Source of the DNA: Mycolicibacterium gilvum
Lineage (GTDB): Bacteria; Actinomycetota; Actinomycetes; Mycobacteriales; Mycobacteriaceae
Direction of reading: 5' to 3'
Length of the DNA stretch: 64,000 nucleotides
Assembly: GCF_900454025.1 (NCBI RefSeq)
Contig: NZ_UGQM01000001.1
Coordinates: forward strand, 1,488,001 to 1,552,000
The notes beneath the pieces are model-generated. The model saw only the letters and a program-made list of their open reading frames with translations, was not told the DNA's origin and ran no database searches. Positions 39,279 to 48,647 of this stretch are shown in pieces. The translations under genes and the position numbers were made by a program. Within the stretch, counting starts at the first letter, position 1; every line of letters starts with the position of its first letter.

Positions 39279-40174
39279 GCCGCTTTCAGTTTGTCGCCGA
39301 CCACCTGCACGCCTTCGAGGTGAAGTGGCTCTGCGCAGTCGTCGAGGTTGCGCGTTCGTCGTTCTACGCGTGGTTGGCCGGTGCTGACGGACGAGCGGCC
39401 CGTCGGGCTGCTGACGAGGCGCTGGCCGAGCGTATCCGCGCCGTCCACGACGAGGACAACACCTACGGGGCGCCGCGGATCACCGCCGAGCTCAACGACG
39501 GTGCGCCCGAGGGGCAGCGGGTCAACCACAAGCGGGTGGCTCGGGTGATGCGCGGCGCCGGGATCGCCGGTTATCGACGCCGACGTCGGGTCAAGACGAC
39601 CGTGGCGGACCCGGCGAACCAGAAGGTCCCCGACCTGCTCAAACGGGATTTCACCGCCGCGCAGGTCAACACCCGTTACGTCGGCGACATCACCTACTTG
39701 CCATTGGCGACCGGCGCCAACCTGTACCTGGCCACCGTGATCGACTGCTGTTCACGGCGGGTCGCCGGGTGGGCGATCGCCGATCACATGCGCACCGAAC
39801 TGGTCATCGATGCGCTCAAAGCCGCTGCTGCACTGCGGGGTTCACTGGCTGGTGCAATATTCCATGCAGATCATGGAAGTCAGTACACCTCACGGGATTT
39901 CGCGAATCTCTGCCGCGATCTGGGGGTCGTCCAGTCGATGGGTGCGGTGGGGTCAAGTGCCGATAACGCGTTGGCCGAATCGTTCAACGCCGCCCTCAAG
40001 CGCGAGATTCTGCAAGACCGTAACTGCTGGCCGGACGCGGCGATCTGCCGCCGTGAGGTCTTTCGGTGGCTGGCCCGCTACAACACCACACGACGGCACT
40101 CCTACTGCCGTCATTCCAGCCCCGCGACCTACGAAAGGAACCTGACACCGGCTACGCTGCCCGAAGCCGCATAA
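39275..40174 (+). CDS. IS3 no. 2 copy B, OrfB transposase
   Basis: The 299-residue transposase is complete: HTH_21 segment DEDNTYGAPRITAELNDG, then the DDE core with RYVGDITYLP, HADHGSQYTSRDF and NALAESFNAALKREIL. It starts at a GTG overlapping the OrfA stop and ends at 40174, 37 bases before the right end of the element. Confidence 0.94.
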   Translation: MSRFQFVADHLHAFEVKWLCAVVEVARSSFYAWLAGADGRAARRAADEALAERIRAVHDEDNTYGAPRITAELNDGAPEGQRVNHKRVARVMRGAGIAGYRRRRRVKTTVADPANQKVPDLLKRDFTAAQVNTRYVGDITYLPLATGANLYLATVIDCCSRRVAGWAIADHMRTELVIDALKAAAALRGSLAGAIFHADHGSQYTSRDFANLCRDLGVVQSMGAVGSSADNALAESFNAALKREILQDRNCWPDAAICRREVFRWLARYNTTRRHSYCRHSSPATYERNLTPATLPEAA

Positions 40175-40211
40175 CCACAAATCCCGTGTCCACTACATGG
40201 GGGCAAGGCCC

Positions 40212-40941
40212 CCCCGAGGCCCCGAAGGTGTTGGTGCGCTGCGATACCGCCGGATCCACCCACAAATTCGCCGCAGCGTGCCGGGCCGCCGGGGCCGGGT
40301 TCTCCTTCGGGTACCCCGTCGATACCCGCGTCCAGGACGCCGTGGACACCCTCAACCTCGGCGATTGCTGGTATCCAGCGATCGACACCGACGGCGGGAT
40401 CCGCGACGGCGCGTGGGTCGCTGAAGCCACCGACCTGGTCAACCTGGCCTCCTGGCCCGAAGGGACCCGGCTGATCCTGCGTAAAGAACGCCCCCACCCC
40501 GGCGCGCAGTTGCGGTTCACCGACGCCGACGGCATGCGGGTCACCGCGTTCATCACCGACACACCACCGGGTGTCGTACCCGGTCAGGTCGCCGGTCTGG
40601 AACTACGGCACCGCCAGCACGCCCGCGTCGAGGACCGTATCCGCGAACTCAAAGCCACCGGGCTGCGTAACCTGCCCTGCCACTCCTTCTGGGCCAATGC
40701 TGCCTGGCTCGAAATCGTCCTGGCCGCCGCTGACCTGGTCACCTGGACCCGCCTCATCGGGTTCGCCAGCGATCGCGCTCTGGCCCGCGTCGAGATCACC
40801 ACGTTCCGCTACCGGGTCCTGCACGTGGCCGCCCGTATCACCCGCGGCGCCCGCCAACTGCGGCTACGCATCGATGCCACCTGGCGCTGGGCGGCGGCGA
40901 TCGCCGCCGCCTGGCACCGCGTCCGCACCGCCTTCGGATAA
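40212..40941 (+). pseudogene. IS1380-family transposase, copy 1, 3' part
   Basis: Continues the transposase from PEAPKVLVRCDTAGSTHKFA to the C-terminus WHRVRTAFG. Together with 34809-35469 and the 26-base piece at 38848-38873 it rebuilds the intact 468-residue protein. Confidence 0.92.
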
Positions 40942-41139
40942 CACCCCACCCCATCGGACCCATCAACGATGAAGGACCCACAGGCCCCAGGAAAGCCCGC
41001 CCCACCCGGCGACACGGGACAGCACCTCTACGCCACCACACGAAAACCACTACCCAACAACACAACTCGGCATCACACCGAACCCACACCAATTACCACG
41101 CAAAATCCGGGTTAGTGCCTTCACGATTGGTGCCGCCGG

Positions 41140-41877
41140 TCAGCTAGGCGCTTTCGTGAAGAGGAAGTTGTTCGCGTACGCAGGAGTCTGGGGCTGCTGG
41201 GCTAGTTGGTCGCGCTCTAAATCGAACGACGCGAATGGGTGCATGGCCCCATGTTGTCGATACTGCGCATGGACATAGCCGAGGTCCGCGAGCCAGGCCG
41301 TGATTCGATCGAGTCCACCGGGATTGTGGCGCTCCTCGATCTCAATGTAGATAGTCGCTTCGCTGCGGCGCAGAGTCTCCTCGGCGCCGCGTAGAAGGGC
41401 CTCCTCGTGGCCCTCGACATCGATCTTGAAAAAGCCTACATCAATGAGGCCAAATGAGTCGATCGTCGACAGCGGAACTTCGAAGGTTTCCGTCGGTACG
41501 TCTAATGTCCTCAAGCTCGCCTCGCCATTGGAGGATCTAGGCACGTGCAAGTATGCGATGCCCTCCTCATCGGAGAGGGCACAGTTGTGCATGGTGAGGC
41601 CGCGAATCCCACTCGCCGCAACGCGCTTCGCTAATTTCGGTTGGGGCTCAAACGCAATTACTTGACTGGCCGATCGAGAGATCCAATAGGTGTAGAGCCC
41701 GACGTTGGCTCCGGCGTCGATGGCGGGCTTTCCGACTGGGACAAGCGCCGCTAGATCACGACCCGGGGCGTAGAACCCTGGAAGCCGACGTCGGTTTCTC
41801 GCCACCCGAACTGAAAGTTCGAGCGGGGGAGGAAGGTATCGAAGCCCGTCACGTACAACGTCGCGGATCACACTCAT
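41140..41877 (-). CDS. FkbM-family methyltransferase (first)
   Basis: The 245-residue protein has the SAM-binding motif PAIDAGANVGLYTYWISRSA, VIAFEPQPKLAKRV and the FkbM signature VGFFKIDVEGHEEALLRGAE (about residues 160-180). FkbM enzymes O-methylate sugars or other hydroxyls. The start has a good ribosome site (GAGAAAGGGG). It is the only minus-strand gene in this part besides the GT at 43774, and it begins the segment between the two IS1380 copies. Substrate unknown; a methyl sugar of the exopolysaccharide is likely. Confidence 0.87.
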   Translation of the reverse strand: MSVIRDVVRDGLRYLPPPLELSVRVARNRRRLPGFYAPGRDLAALVPVGKPAIDAGANVGLYTYWISRSASQVIAFEPQPKLAKRVAASGIRGLTMHNCALSDEEGIAYLHVPRSSNGEASLRTLDVPTETFEVPLSTIDSFGLIDVGFFKIDVEGHEEALLRGAEETLRRSEATIYIEIEERHNPGGLDRITAWLADLGYVHAQYRQHGAMHPFASFDLERDQLAQQPQTPAYANNFLFTKAPS

Positions 41878-42196
41878 GGTCCGCCCCTTTCTCCTTTGTG
41901 TCGTTCGCTTACGACCGGCGTAGACCGGCTAGCCGGCAAGCAGGCCCGATCGTAGCTGCAACCGGAGCGTCCTAGTCGAGTTCAAACGGCGAAAGCAGGG
42001 CGCCCACCCAAGCCGGTGTCCCCCACAGAATCTCCCACCGCATGGAGTGTAGCGGCGAGCGAGTGGAAAGATTTCGGCTGCAGGCAAAGGATCACATGCA
42101 AATCTGCTGAAGGGTCTACAGACTTACCCCAACGGCCTCGGTCAGGAGTAGTGGGGGGTAAAGCGCGCCGCGCTGCCACCACATATAGTTCGGGTC
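41878..42196. other. Intergenic region between two divergent FkbM genes
   Basis: These 319 bases carry promoters in both directions by position only. A small inverted repeat (CCGGCTAGCCGG at about 41923-41934) is visible. I see no supported coding frame or RNA gene. Confidence 0.5.
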
Positions 42197-42883
42197 ATGA
42201 GCCTGAAGCACACATTGAAGAGGTGGGTCCGTGATAACTACGGCGACCACCGTGTACGGCGGATTAAGTCTATCCGGACACAAATTGCCTGCAAGCTCAA
42301 TGTCGGACCCTGGCGCCGGCCCGGATTGAATGGGATCGATGTCGATCTCGCAGATGCCTTCGGTTGGAGACGCGATGGAACATTTATAGAGTTAGGCGGG
42401 AACGACGGCTTCCAATACTCGAATACGTTGTTGCTGGAAAGAGAGCTAGGTTGGCGAGGAGTCCTGATCGAGGGGATCCCAGAGCTCGCGGCGGAATCGG
42501 TGCGCAATCGGCCAAAAGCAACGGTCGTGTGCGCGGCGGTGACGCAAGAATCGAATCAGGGCGTTGTTCCGATGAATGATGAGGACCTTATCAGCACGAT
42601 TTCGGGTTCTCCCGGTCGAGTTTATGTCGCCACCACTACCCTATCGAGCGTGATTGACCAGGTTATGAATGGGAAGGCTCCTGATTTCCTCATCGTCGAT
42701 GTAGAAGGGTTCGAGTTTGACGTGTTGGCGGGTTTGGATCTCACCCGACACCGTCCGACATGGATGCTTATCGAGACACTGGAAGAGGATCGTGTCAGCG
42801 ATATTCTTGGTGGTTATACGCGGATCGCAAAGCTCTCGTACCACGACTACCTCTATAAACTGAATGAAGGCGGCGAAGCCTGA
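42197..42883 (+). CDS. FkbM-family methyltransferase (second)
   Basis: The 228-residue protein has FIELGGNDGFQYSNTLLLER as SAM-binding loop, GWRGVLIEGIPELAAES, and DFLIVDVEGFEFDVLAGLDL as FkbM signature. The IELGGNDG and LIEGIP versions place it in the branch seen in surface-sugar loci. The N-terminus is basic (KHTLKRWVRDNYGDHRVRR), perhaps membrane-associated. It stands alone, about 100 bases before the next methyltransferase. Confidence 0.85.
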   Translation: MSLKHTLKRWVRDNYGDHRVRRIKSIRTQIACKLNVGPWRRPGLNGIDVDLADAFGWRRDGTFIELGGNDGFQYSNTLLLERELGWRGVLIEGIPELAAESVRNRPKATVVCAAVTQESNQGVVPMNDEDLISTISGSPGRVYVATTTLSSVIDQVMNGKAPDFLIVDVEGFEFDVLAGLDLTRHRPTWMLIETLEEDRVSDILGGYTRIAKLSYHDYLYKLNEGGEA

Positions 42884-42982
42884 CGAACAAGTGCCAGCTG
42901 TAATCGCAGTTTTGCAGTGCCTGTGATTAGGGCGGAGGGCAAGACCTGAACGAAGGTGCGAAATACATGAGTTGGGGGTGTG

Positions 42983-43753
42983 ATGGACGCTTTGACGTTG
43001 CGGCGGCGGTTTTTTCCTGAGTCGAATGTGAGTGGTGTCAGCCACGTCGACGCAGGTGTGGCTATGTTCACTCAAATCGACGCGATTTTGAGGCCGACCG
43101 ATCGAGTGCTGGATTTCGGTGCGGGCAGAGGTGAGCATATTCTCGACGATGCGATCGAATACCGCAAGCGGCTATTCAACCTTCGGGGTCGATGCGCTCA
43201 TGTCGAGGGGTGCGATGTAGACGAAGCGGTCCTTACCAACCCGTTCTTGGATCATGCTGTGGTAATACACCCCAACACCCGCCTACCGTACCCGGATGAC
43301 AGTTTCGACATAATCTTCTCCCGCTTCGTCTTTGAGCACATCCAGGACTCCAGCTCTGCCGCTGGTGAGATGCTGAGAGTGCTTAAACCTGGCGGGTTGA
43401 TCGCAGCTCTGACTCCTAACCGATTCGGGTACATAGCGTTGGCTGCCACAGTAATTCCAAACAAGTTTCATGTGAGGGCTCTGCGATACATACAGCCTAA
43501 GCGTAAGTCAATAGATGTTTTTCCAACCAAGTATCGAATGAACTCTTCGGGCGCGATCAAAGCAGCTTTTGGCGACGGGTCAGAGGTTTACACCCAATTC
43601 GTTTCCGGAGAACCCGGGTACCACTTTGGGAAGCCATTCTTGTACGGAATATTCAAGTATTTGCACAAGATATTGCCGGATAGGTTGCAGCCTTTGATTA
43701 TTGCCTATATTCGGAAGCCAAAGCGATATGCACAAGCGGGCTTAGAGGTATAG
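42983..43753 (+). CDS. Class I SAM-dependent methyltransferase
   Basis: The 256-residue protein from the ATG at 42983 (a GTG one codon earlier is equally possible) has motif I VLDFGAGRGEHI, VEGCDVDEAVL, and post-motif sequence LPYPDDSFDIIFSRFVFEHI then EMLRVLKPGGLIAALTPN. This is the Methyltransf_11 pattern. C-terminal basic and hydrophobic segments (YLHKILPDRLQPLIIAYI) may touch the membrane. It probably modifies a sugar intermediate; substrate not determinable. Confidence 0.85.
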   Translation: MDALTLRRRFFPESNVSGVSHVDAGVAMFTQIDAILRPTDRVLDFGAGRGEHILDDAIEYRKRLFNLRGRCAHVEGCDVDEAVLTNPFLDHAVVIHPNTRLPYPDDSFDIIFSRFVFEHIQDSSSAAGEMLRVLKPGGLIAALTPNRFGYIALAATVIPNKFHVRALRYIQPKRKSIDVFPTKYRMNSSGAIKAAFGDGSEVYTQFVSGEPGYHFGKPFLYGIFKYLHKILPDRLQPLIIAYIRKPKRYAQAGLEV

Positions 43754-43773
43754 GGTCTCATTCAAGGTGGGCG

Positions 43774-45033
43774 CTATCGAGTCTTGTCGTCCCCTCCATC
43801 ATTCGCAGTTAGGAGTTCGGTAAGGAGTTCCGACCATCGCTGGATCGCGGCGTCCCGCCCCAAGATCGCTTGGCGATACAGTCGTCCATTCGAGCCGAAC
43901 TCCGCCATGATCTCCGGATTTTCGCGCATAGCCAGTATTTTTTCGAGCAGCAGACGAGGTTGGCCGGCCGGTACGACGACGCCGGCGCCGGACGCGAAGA
44001 CTTCCGACGCGCTTATGCCCTCCGAATCGGTCGCAGCAACTACGGGACGTCCAGCGTGGAAGTACGACGTGAGTTTGCTCGGGACAGCCATTGCAGCAAC
44101 GCCTGGCTTCTCGTTTACGAGAAGAATGTCGGCCGCACTTAAGGCGAGGCTGTAGGACTCATCGTTGAGCGACCCGACGAAGGTCAGGCGCGAGATCCCG
44201 CGCGCAAGTTCACATAATTTCTGCCGTTCGCTTCCGTCGCCAACGAGAATGAAATGGACTGGGGCGTTCTCGGCGTCTGCGAGTCGAGCTGCCTCGATGA
44301 TGTTTTCCAATCCTTGTTTGGCGCCCATGTTGCCGGTGTGCACCGCCAATGTCGTGTCGACGGGCCAGCCTAAAGCGCTTTTTGCCTCGCTCGAATCTAC
44401 GACGTCGCGATCTGGCAGGTGTGCCCAGTTTCGTATGACCGCTATCTTTCTCGACTCGACGGCGAGTTCATTTCGCAAGTAATCGGCGAACCGGTCGTGA
44501 ATGACGACGACCTTATCGGCGGACCGAAGTGTGGCCCCCTCGACCCTACGGGTGACCCAAGCAGCCAGCCCCCCTCCTTCGCCGGTTTCTTCTAAACCGA
44601 GAGTGTAGATGTCCTGTACCCAGATGATTAGGCGTGGCTTGCGCGGTTTCACCGAAATCCTCAGCGCTGCAAAAGCTGTCGAGAACAGAGAAGGGGACAC
44701 CGCAACGACTGCCGACGGACGCCCCCATCTCGCGATCACTAGTCGCGCACCGAAACTCAACTCCGAGAGCAGCCTTCGAACTCCGCGTGGCGACCGGGGC
44801 ACATAGTGGAGTCTGCGCTGTATTTTTACGCCCGCGGAGTGGTCTGTACGCAGCCATTGCCCGTACCCCGCGCTGATCGCCCATTGTGGATAGTGGGGAT
44901 GGGCGACGTGGGCTGTTACTCGGTGTCCGCGTTCAGTCAGCCCCGTAGCGAGACCGGTGGTGTAAGGCGCGATACCTGTGGGTTCCGGTAGGTAATTGAG
45001 ACCCAGGATTGCTATATCGAAGCAAGAACGCAT
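43774..45033 (-). CDS. Glycosyltransferase family 4 (WcaI-like)
   Basis: The 419-residue protein begins FDIAILGLNYLPEPTGIAPY, the WcaI-type opening, and has the acceptor domain with PRLIIWVQDIYTLGLEETG. The C-terminal GT-B donor domain has LAVHTGNMGAKQGLENIIEA, FILVGDGSERQKL and the GT4 signature VPSKLTSYFHAGRPVVAATD then EGISASEV. In colanic acid loci WcaI is a fucosyltransferase, which fits the gmd-fcl genes, though donor specificity cannot be read from sequence. It is transcribed against the neighbouring genes. Confidence 0.87.
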   Translation of the reverse strand: MRSCFDIAILGLNYLPEPTGIAPYTTGLATGLTERGHRVTAHVAHPHYPQWAISAGYGQWLRTDHSAGVKIQRRLHYVPRSPRGVRRLLSELSFGARLVIARWGRPSAVVAVSPSLFSTAFAALRISVKPRKPRLIIWVQDIYTLGLEETGEGGGLAAWVTRRVEGATLRSADKVVVIHDRFADYLRNELAVESRKIAVIRNWAHLPDRDVVDSSEAKSALGWPVDTTLAVHTGNMGAKQGLENIIEAARLADAENAPVHFILVGDGSERQKLCELARGISRLTFVGSLNDESYSLALSAADILLVNEKPGVAAMAVPSKLTSYFHAGRPVVAATDSEGISASEVFASGAGVVVPAGQPRLLLEKILAMRENPEIMAEFGSNGRLYRQAILGRDAAIQRWSELLTELLTANDGGDDKTR

Positions 45034-45245
45034 GGACCGAGGGTATCCAAGTGGCTGAGTTGCGGGAGTTTTGCAGTTGCCAAGCGGCTAGGACGGGAAC
45101 CGCACGTATCAGAAAGAACCTCGATTTGGAACGGTATCGGCTCTGTGGAGGCTACCGCTCGTGGCTCCGGCTAAGCTTCGTGAGGCGCATGTTCGACTTC
45201 GTGTGCACGAGTTCGGATTCAAAGCCCGAAAGGCGGGGGGTAGCC

Positions 45246-46505
45246 GTGAAGATCGCGATCTTGGGCTTGGGGTATGTAGGTATCACGGCCGCAGCGTGCC
45301 TGGCGAGCCAGGGGCATGAGGTAATCGGGGTCGACCCCAACCAGACCAAAGTGAACGCGATCTTAGACGGGCGCTCGCCGATTAGCGAGCCGGGCGTCGA
45401 GGACCTGATAGCCCAGGCGCAAGCCAGTGGATCGCTAACAGCGACGACGGCGATGACGCGTGATGTGGCTTCCTGTGAATTGGTGATCGTCTGTGTCGGC
45501 ACTCCGAGTGCAGTTGATGGCTCGCACAGCATGACGCACATCGCTGAGGTCTCTCGGCAGCTGGCCGAGCTTGTTAGAGCCAATCCAGCAACGCGGCTGA
45601 CTGTCGCCTATCGATCAACGATACGACCTGGATCGATGGAGGAGTTGATACAACCCATTTTGGAATCAGTGCTGAGCGACGTTAAGTCTCAAATAGAACT
45701 CGTCTATTATCCCGAGTTCCTGCGTGAGTCTTCTGCCGTCAAAGATTTCTTCGCTCCGCCGAAAATCGTTGTCGGGACGGCAGACGGCCAAGCCAGCGCA
45801 GTCATCGACGAGCTAAATAAGGGCCTTGATGCCCCGGTATTTTATGTCAAATACCGTGAAAGTGAGATTACTAAGTTTGTTGATAACACATTCCATGCAG
45901 TAAAAACGGTGTTTGCGAACGAAGTTGGTCGCCTTTGCGTCCAGCTCGGAATCGATGCGTCCGAGGTCCACAAGATCTTTGTGTCAGACACCAAGCTGAA
46001 CATTTCAGCGAATTACTTGCGCCCAGGTGGCGCTTTTGGTGGCTCCTGTCTTCCGAAAGACGTTCGTGCGTTTCAGCACATCTCTCGGACGTCTGGGGGA
46101 AATACTTTCATGATTGATTCTCTAATCGCATCGAACGAGGCGCACAAATCTTTTCTGTTTGAGTACGCAACGCGTAATTTGGAGCATGGATCGCGAGTTC
46201 TCCTGCTCGGTATCGCTTTCAAGGATCAAAGCGATGACCTGCGGGAAAGTCCAAATGTTGACCTGGCTCGAATGTTGATCACTGCTGGCTACCAGTTGTC
46301 GATTTTCGACCCGCATGTCGAGCCACAAAATCTCATGGGACAGAACCTAGGGGTACTTTCAAATTCTCCGTTCATACGCCAGCTGCTGGTCGACCGAAAG
46401 TCTGCCGAAGATACTGAGTGGAGCCTGGTGATCGATACGCGGGGAACTATTGGAAACTATTCGATTACAGCGGCAAGAATCGTTGATATCAATCGCCTGG
46501 CTTAG
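45246..46505 (+). CDS. GDP-mannose 6-dehydrogenase-like (AlgD/UDP-glucose dehydrogenase family)
   Basis: The 419-residue protein starts at a GTG at 45246 behind GGGGGG; the frame is open further upstream but without similarity. It has the Rossmann start KIAILGLGYVGITAAACLAS, VGTPSAVDG, YYPEFLRESSAVKDFFAPPK, FVDNTFHAVKTVFANEVGRL and the catalytic loop GGAFGGSCLPKDVRAF (nucleophilic Cys), then GIAFKDQSDDLRESPNVDLA. KLNISANYLRPGGAFGGSC is close to AlgD of Pseudomonas, which oxidises GDP-mannose to GDP-mannuronate. UDP-sugar substrates remain possible. It would supply a uronic acid to the repeat unit from the same GDP-mannose pool as Gmd. Confidence 0.85.
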   Translation: MKIAILGLGYVGITAAACLASQGHEVIGVDPNQTKVNAILDGRSPISEPGVEDLIAQAQASGSLTATTAMTRDVASCELVIVCVGTPSAVDGSHSMTHIAEVSRQLAELVRANPATRLTVAYRSTIRPGSMEELIQPILESVLSDVKSQIELVYYPEFLRESSAVKDFFAPPKIVVGTADGQASAVIDELNKGLDAPVFYVKYRESEITKFVDNTFHAVKTVFANEVGRLCVQLGIDASEVHKIFVSDTKLNISANYLRPGGAFGGSCLPKDVRAFQHISRTSGGNTFMIDSLIASNEAHKSFLFEYATRNLEHGSRVLLLGIAFKDQSDDLRESPNVDLARMLITAGYQLSIFDPHVEPQNLMGQNLGVLSNSPFIRQLLVDRKSAEDTEWSLVIDTRGTIGNYSITAARIVDINRLA

Positions 46506-46680
46506 CGCCCGACGCCGCTTGCGGGGGCTAGTCCCGGCGCGTGGCTATGCTGGCATAGACGGAGCAGCACGAGCAAAGGCGTCGTGCTAGCCTGACCGTC
46601 GATCATCCGCTTCAATATATGACGGGGGGGGGACTGGTGATCCAAGTTCGCAGCCGCGTGCTTGATGATCAGCGTACGAA

Positions 46681-47409
46681 ATGGCTTTAAAGCACAGATT
46701 AAGACATCTGGCACAGCGGTTCGGAGTGGACGTGGTCCGGTATCCTCTGCATGATCCTGTAGCCCGAACGGTACGCTTGATGGAGCACCACGGCATCAGT
46801 CACGTGATCGATGTGGGGGCTAATGACGGCGGATTCGCTTCCGAGATTCGTCAACTTGGCTACGACGGCACTATCGTGTCGTTCGAGCCGCTGCAAGAGC
46901 CCTACGAAAAGCTTCGGCGGAAGTCGACTTTGGACGGCAAATGGCAGGTGCACCGACGCGCCATCGGCGATTTCGATGGAGAGGTGACAATAAACGTTTC
47001 GGGAAACTCCGGTTTGTCGAGTTCCGTGCTGCCAATGCTCGATGCGCACGTAGAGGTTGCGCCCAATTCCGGATACGTGGCGCAGGAGACCGTTCCGCAG
47101 GCGCGCCTTGATACTCTGCTGCCGCAACTCGGAGTTGACACGACTTGTCGTACATTCCTGAAGGTTGACGTGCAAGGCTACGAAGCCGCGGTGTTGGACG
47201 GCGCGGTGGCCCTATTCGAAGAGGGCGGTATTCTCGGGCTTCAGTTGGAATTGTCTCTGACGCAACTCTATGCCGGCGGAATGACCTACCGCGAAGGGCT
47301 GGACCGCGCCGAGGCGCTGGGATTTTCCCTCATGGGTCTGGACCCCGTTTTTTCAGACCCGCGCACCGGCAGACTACTGCAGGTTGACGCCATTTTCTTT
47401 GCCGCATAG
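46681..47409 (+). CDS. FkbM-family methyltransferase (third)
   Basis: The 242-residue protein has HVIDVGANDGGFASEIRQLG, TIVSFEPLQEPYEKL, SGNSGLSSSVLPM and the signature CRTFLKVDVQGYEAAVLDGA. This is the most typical FkbM protein of the three. A run of nine G at 46624-46632 precedes it by about 50 bases, and the ribosome site is weak. It probably O-methylates a sugar of the repeat unit. Confidence 0.87.
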   Translation: MALKHRLRHLAQRFGVDVVRYPLHDPVARTVRLMEHHGISHVIDVGANDGGFASEIRQLGYDGTIVSFEPLQEPYEKLRRKSTLDGKWQVHRRAIGDFDGEVTINVSGNSGLSSSVLPMLDAHVEVAPNSGYVAQETVPQARLDTLLPQLGVDTTCRTFLKVDVQGYEAAVLDGAVALFEEGGILGLQLELSLTQLYAGGMTYREGLDRAEALGFSLMGLDPVFSDPRTGRLLQVDAIFFAA

Positions 47410-47495
47410 ATCAGCCGTGGGTTTGGTGTACTGATTAGCAGCACGCCCGCGATCCAGATTGAAAGCGCCTAGCTATAACTCGGGAGACGAGACGA

Positions 47496-48647
47496 ATGCA
47501 ACCGCGCGTTCTTATACTGTCACCGCAGGTGTACGCGGAGCCTCACAGTGGTGTCGGGATGCGTGGGCATTTCCAGGCTGTGCATCTCTCGCGGCTGTGG
47601 CCAGTCACGGTGGTGACTGAAACCGGGACCTACGATGTGAAGGACGGAGTCTTCACGCACCGGGTTGTTACTGAAGTGGCCGAGGCTTCAAACGCGCTAG
47701 CATACCTACGGTCTGCGGCACGAAGGACGCACTATCTTTTCGAGAAGTACAACTGTCGATACTGGGAAGTGCCAAGCCTTGATGAGTTCACCCACGTCAT
47801 TATTCATTATCCGGCTCTTCTGGAACTTTTGGCCAGCAGTCCTCGACCGCAGGCCTCAATTATTTTTGACACCCACAACAATGAGCGTGAGTACTTCGAA
47901 ACAGTTGCTGCTCGGACGCCGAATCGCTTCAAAAGGGCGGTTATCAGTAAGCAAGCTGATGTCGCAGAACGCGTAATCCAGAAGGCTAGAGGTCTTATAG
48001 CGGCGACTATTTCGGTGTCGGAGAGCGACCGTGATTGGATTGAGTCTCTTTGCGGTAGTGGTGTTCGGCATTTCGTTATACCTAATAACCTGTTCAGTTA
48101 CAGCCCGACAAAATGGACGGGACGCAAGTCAATTTTGTATGTCGGCTCGCTGAACGTCACGATGAACCTACAGGCACTCGAGTGGTTTACGGTGAACGTC
48201 TGGCCACTGCTTCGGAAGATCGTACCGGATGTCGAGTTTGTGGTCGCCGGGCGAGATCCCTCAGCAGCATTGATGGCCGATCTTAAGCGGAAAGGTGTGA
48301 CGGTCATCGCGAATGCCCCGTCCCTGGATCCGCTTTATGAAGATGCGTTGTGCTCCCTCATTCCGGCATCCTCGGGGTCTGGAGGCAAAATCAAAGTCTG
48401 CGAGGCGCTTTCGCGTGGCGTTCCAGTGATCACTACCCCGCACGGCCTGGTCGGACAACCGGCGGCCATCGCTGACTGCTGCATCGTCCGGGAGGATCCA
48501 GCCGGCTGGGTTGACGCGATTCGGGCTCAGGTAGAACGGGGACACCGCTCAACCGGCGAGTGGGACGATCAGGTCGAGGCAGCACTTAGTGCGAGCTACT
48601 TCGGAAACTCCATCAAACAGATCTCACAATACATCGAATCCCGCTAG
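47496..48647 (+). CDS. Glycosyltransferase family 4
   Basis: The 383-residue protein has an N-terminal domain beginning RVLILSPQVYAEPHSGVGMR and a donor domain with KSILYVGSLNVTMNLQALEW, PDVEFVVAGRDPSAA, and a C-terminal signature SGGKIKVCEALSRGVPVITT then GLVG. This is the GT4 (or GT4-like) family often written as glycosyltransferase with a MNLQAL motif. Its stop codon TAG is part of the CTAG target duplication of the IS1380 copy that follows, so the protein is complete. Donor and acceptor unknown. Confidence 0.85.
   Translation: MQPRVLILSPQVYAEPHSGVGMRGHFQAVHLSRLWPVTVVTETGTYDVKDGVFTHRVVTEVAEASNALAYLRSAARRTHYLFEKYNCRYWEVPSLDEFTHVIIHYPALLELLASSPRPQASIIFDTHNNEREYFETVAARTPNRFKRAVISKQADVAERVIQKARGLIAATISVSESDRDWIESLCGSGVRHFVIPNNLFSYSPTKWTGRKSILYVGSLNVTMNLQALEWFTVNVWPLLRKIVPDVEFVVAGRDPSAALMADLKRKGVTVIANAPSLDPLYEDALCSLIPASSGSGGKIKVCEALSRGVPVITTPHGLVGQPAAIADCCIVREDPAGWVDAIRAQVERGHRSTGEWDDQVEAALSASYFGNSIKQISQYIESR

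Larger units (their letters stand above)
38874..40211 (+). mobile_element. IS3-family element no. 2, copy B (intact, 1338 bp)
   Basis: Same ends as copy A, with a CCC target duplication (38871-38873 and 40212-40214). It is inserted into the IS1380 transposase gene only 26 bases from the end of the DUF6431 transposon. OrfA and OrfB are both complete, so this copy should be active. It provides the empty-site reference for the Tn554-like insertion. Confidence 0.95.
34689..41111 (+). mobile_element. IS1380-family element, copy 1, carrying two nested insertions
   Basis: The element begins CCCGGATTTTTCGTGG and ends in the inverse of CCCGGATTTTGCGTGG. A 4-bp target duplication TTAG is at 34685-34688 and 41112-41115. 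It holds the DUF6431 transposon (35470-38847) and IS3 no. 2 copy B (38874-40211). Subtracting both with their 7-bp and 3-bp duplications leaves 1697 bp, exactly the size of the intact copy at 48648-50344. Confidence 0.93.
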
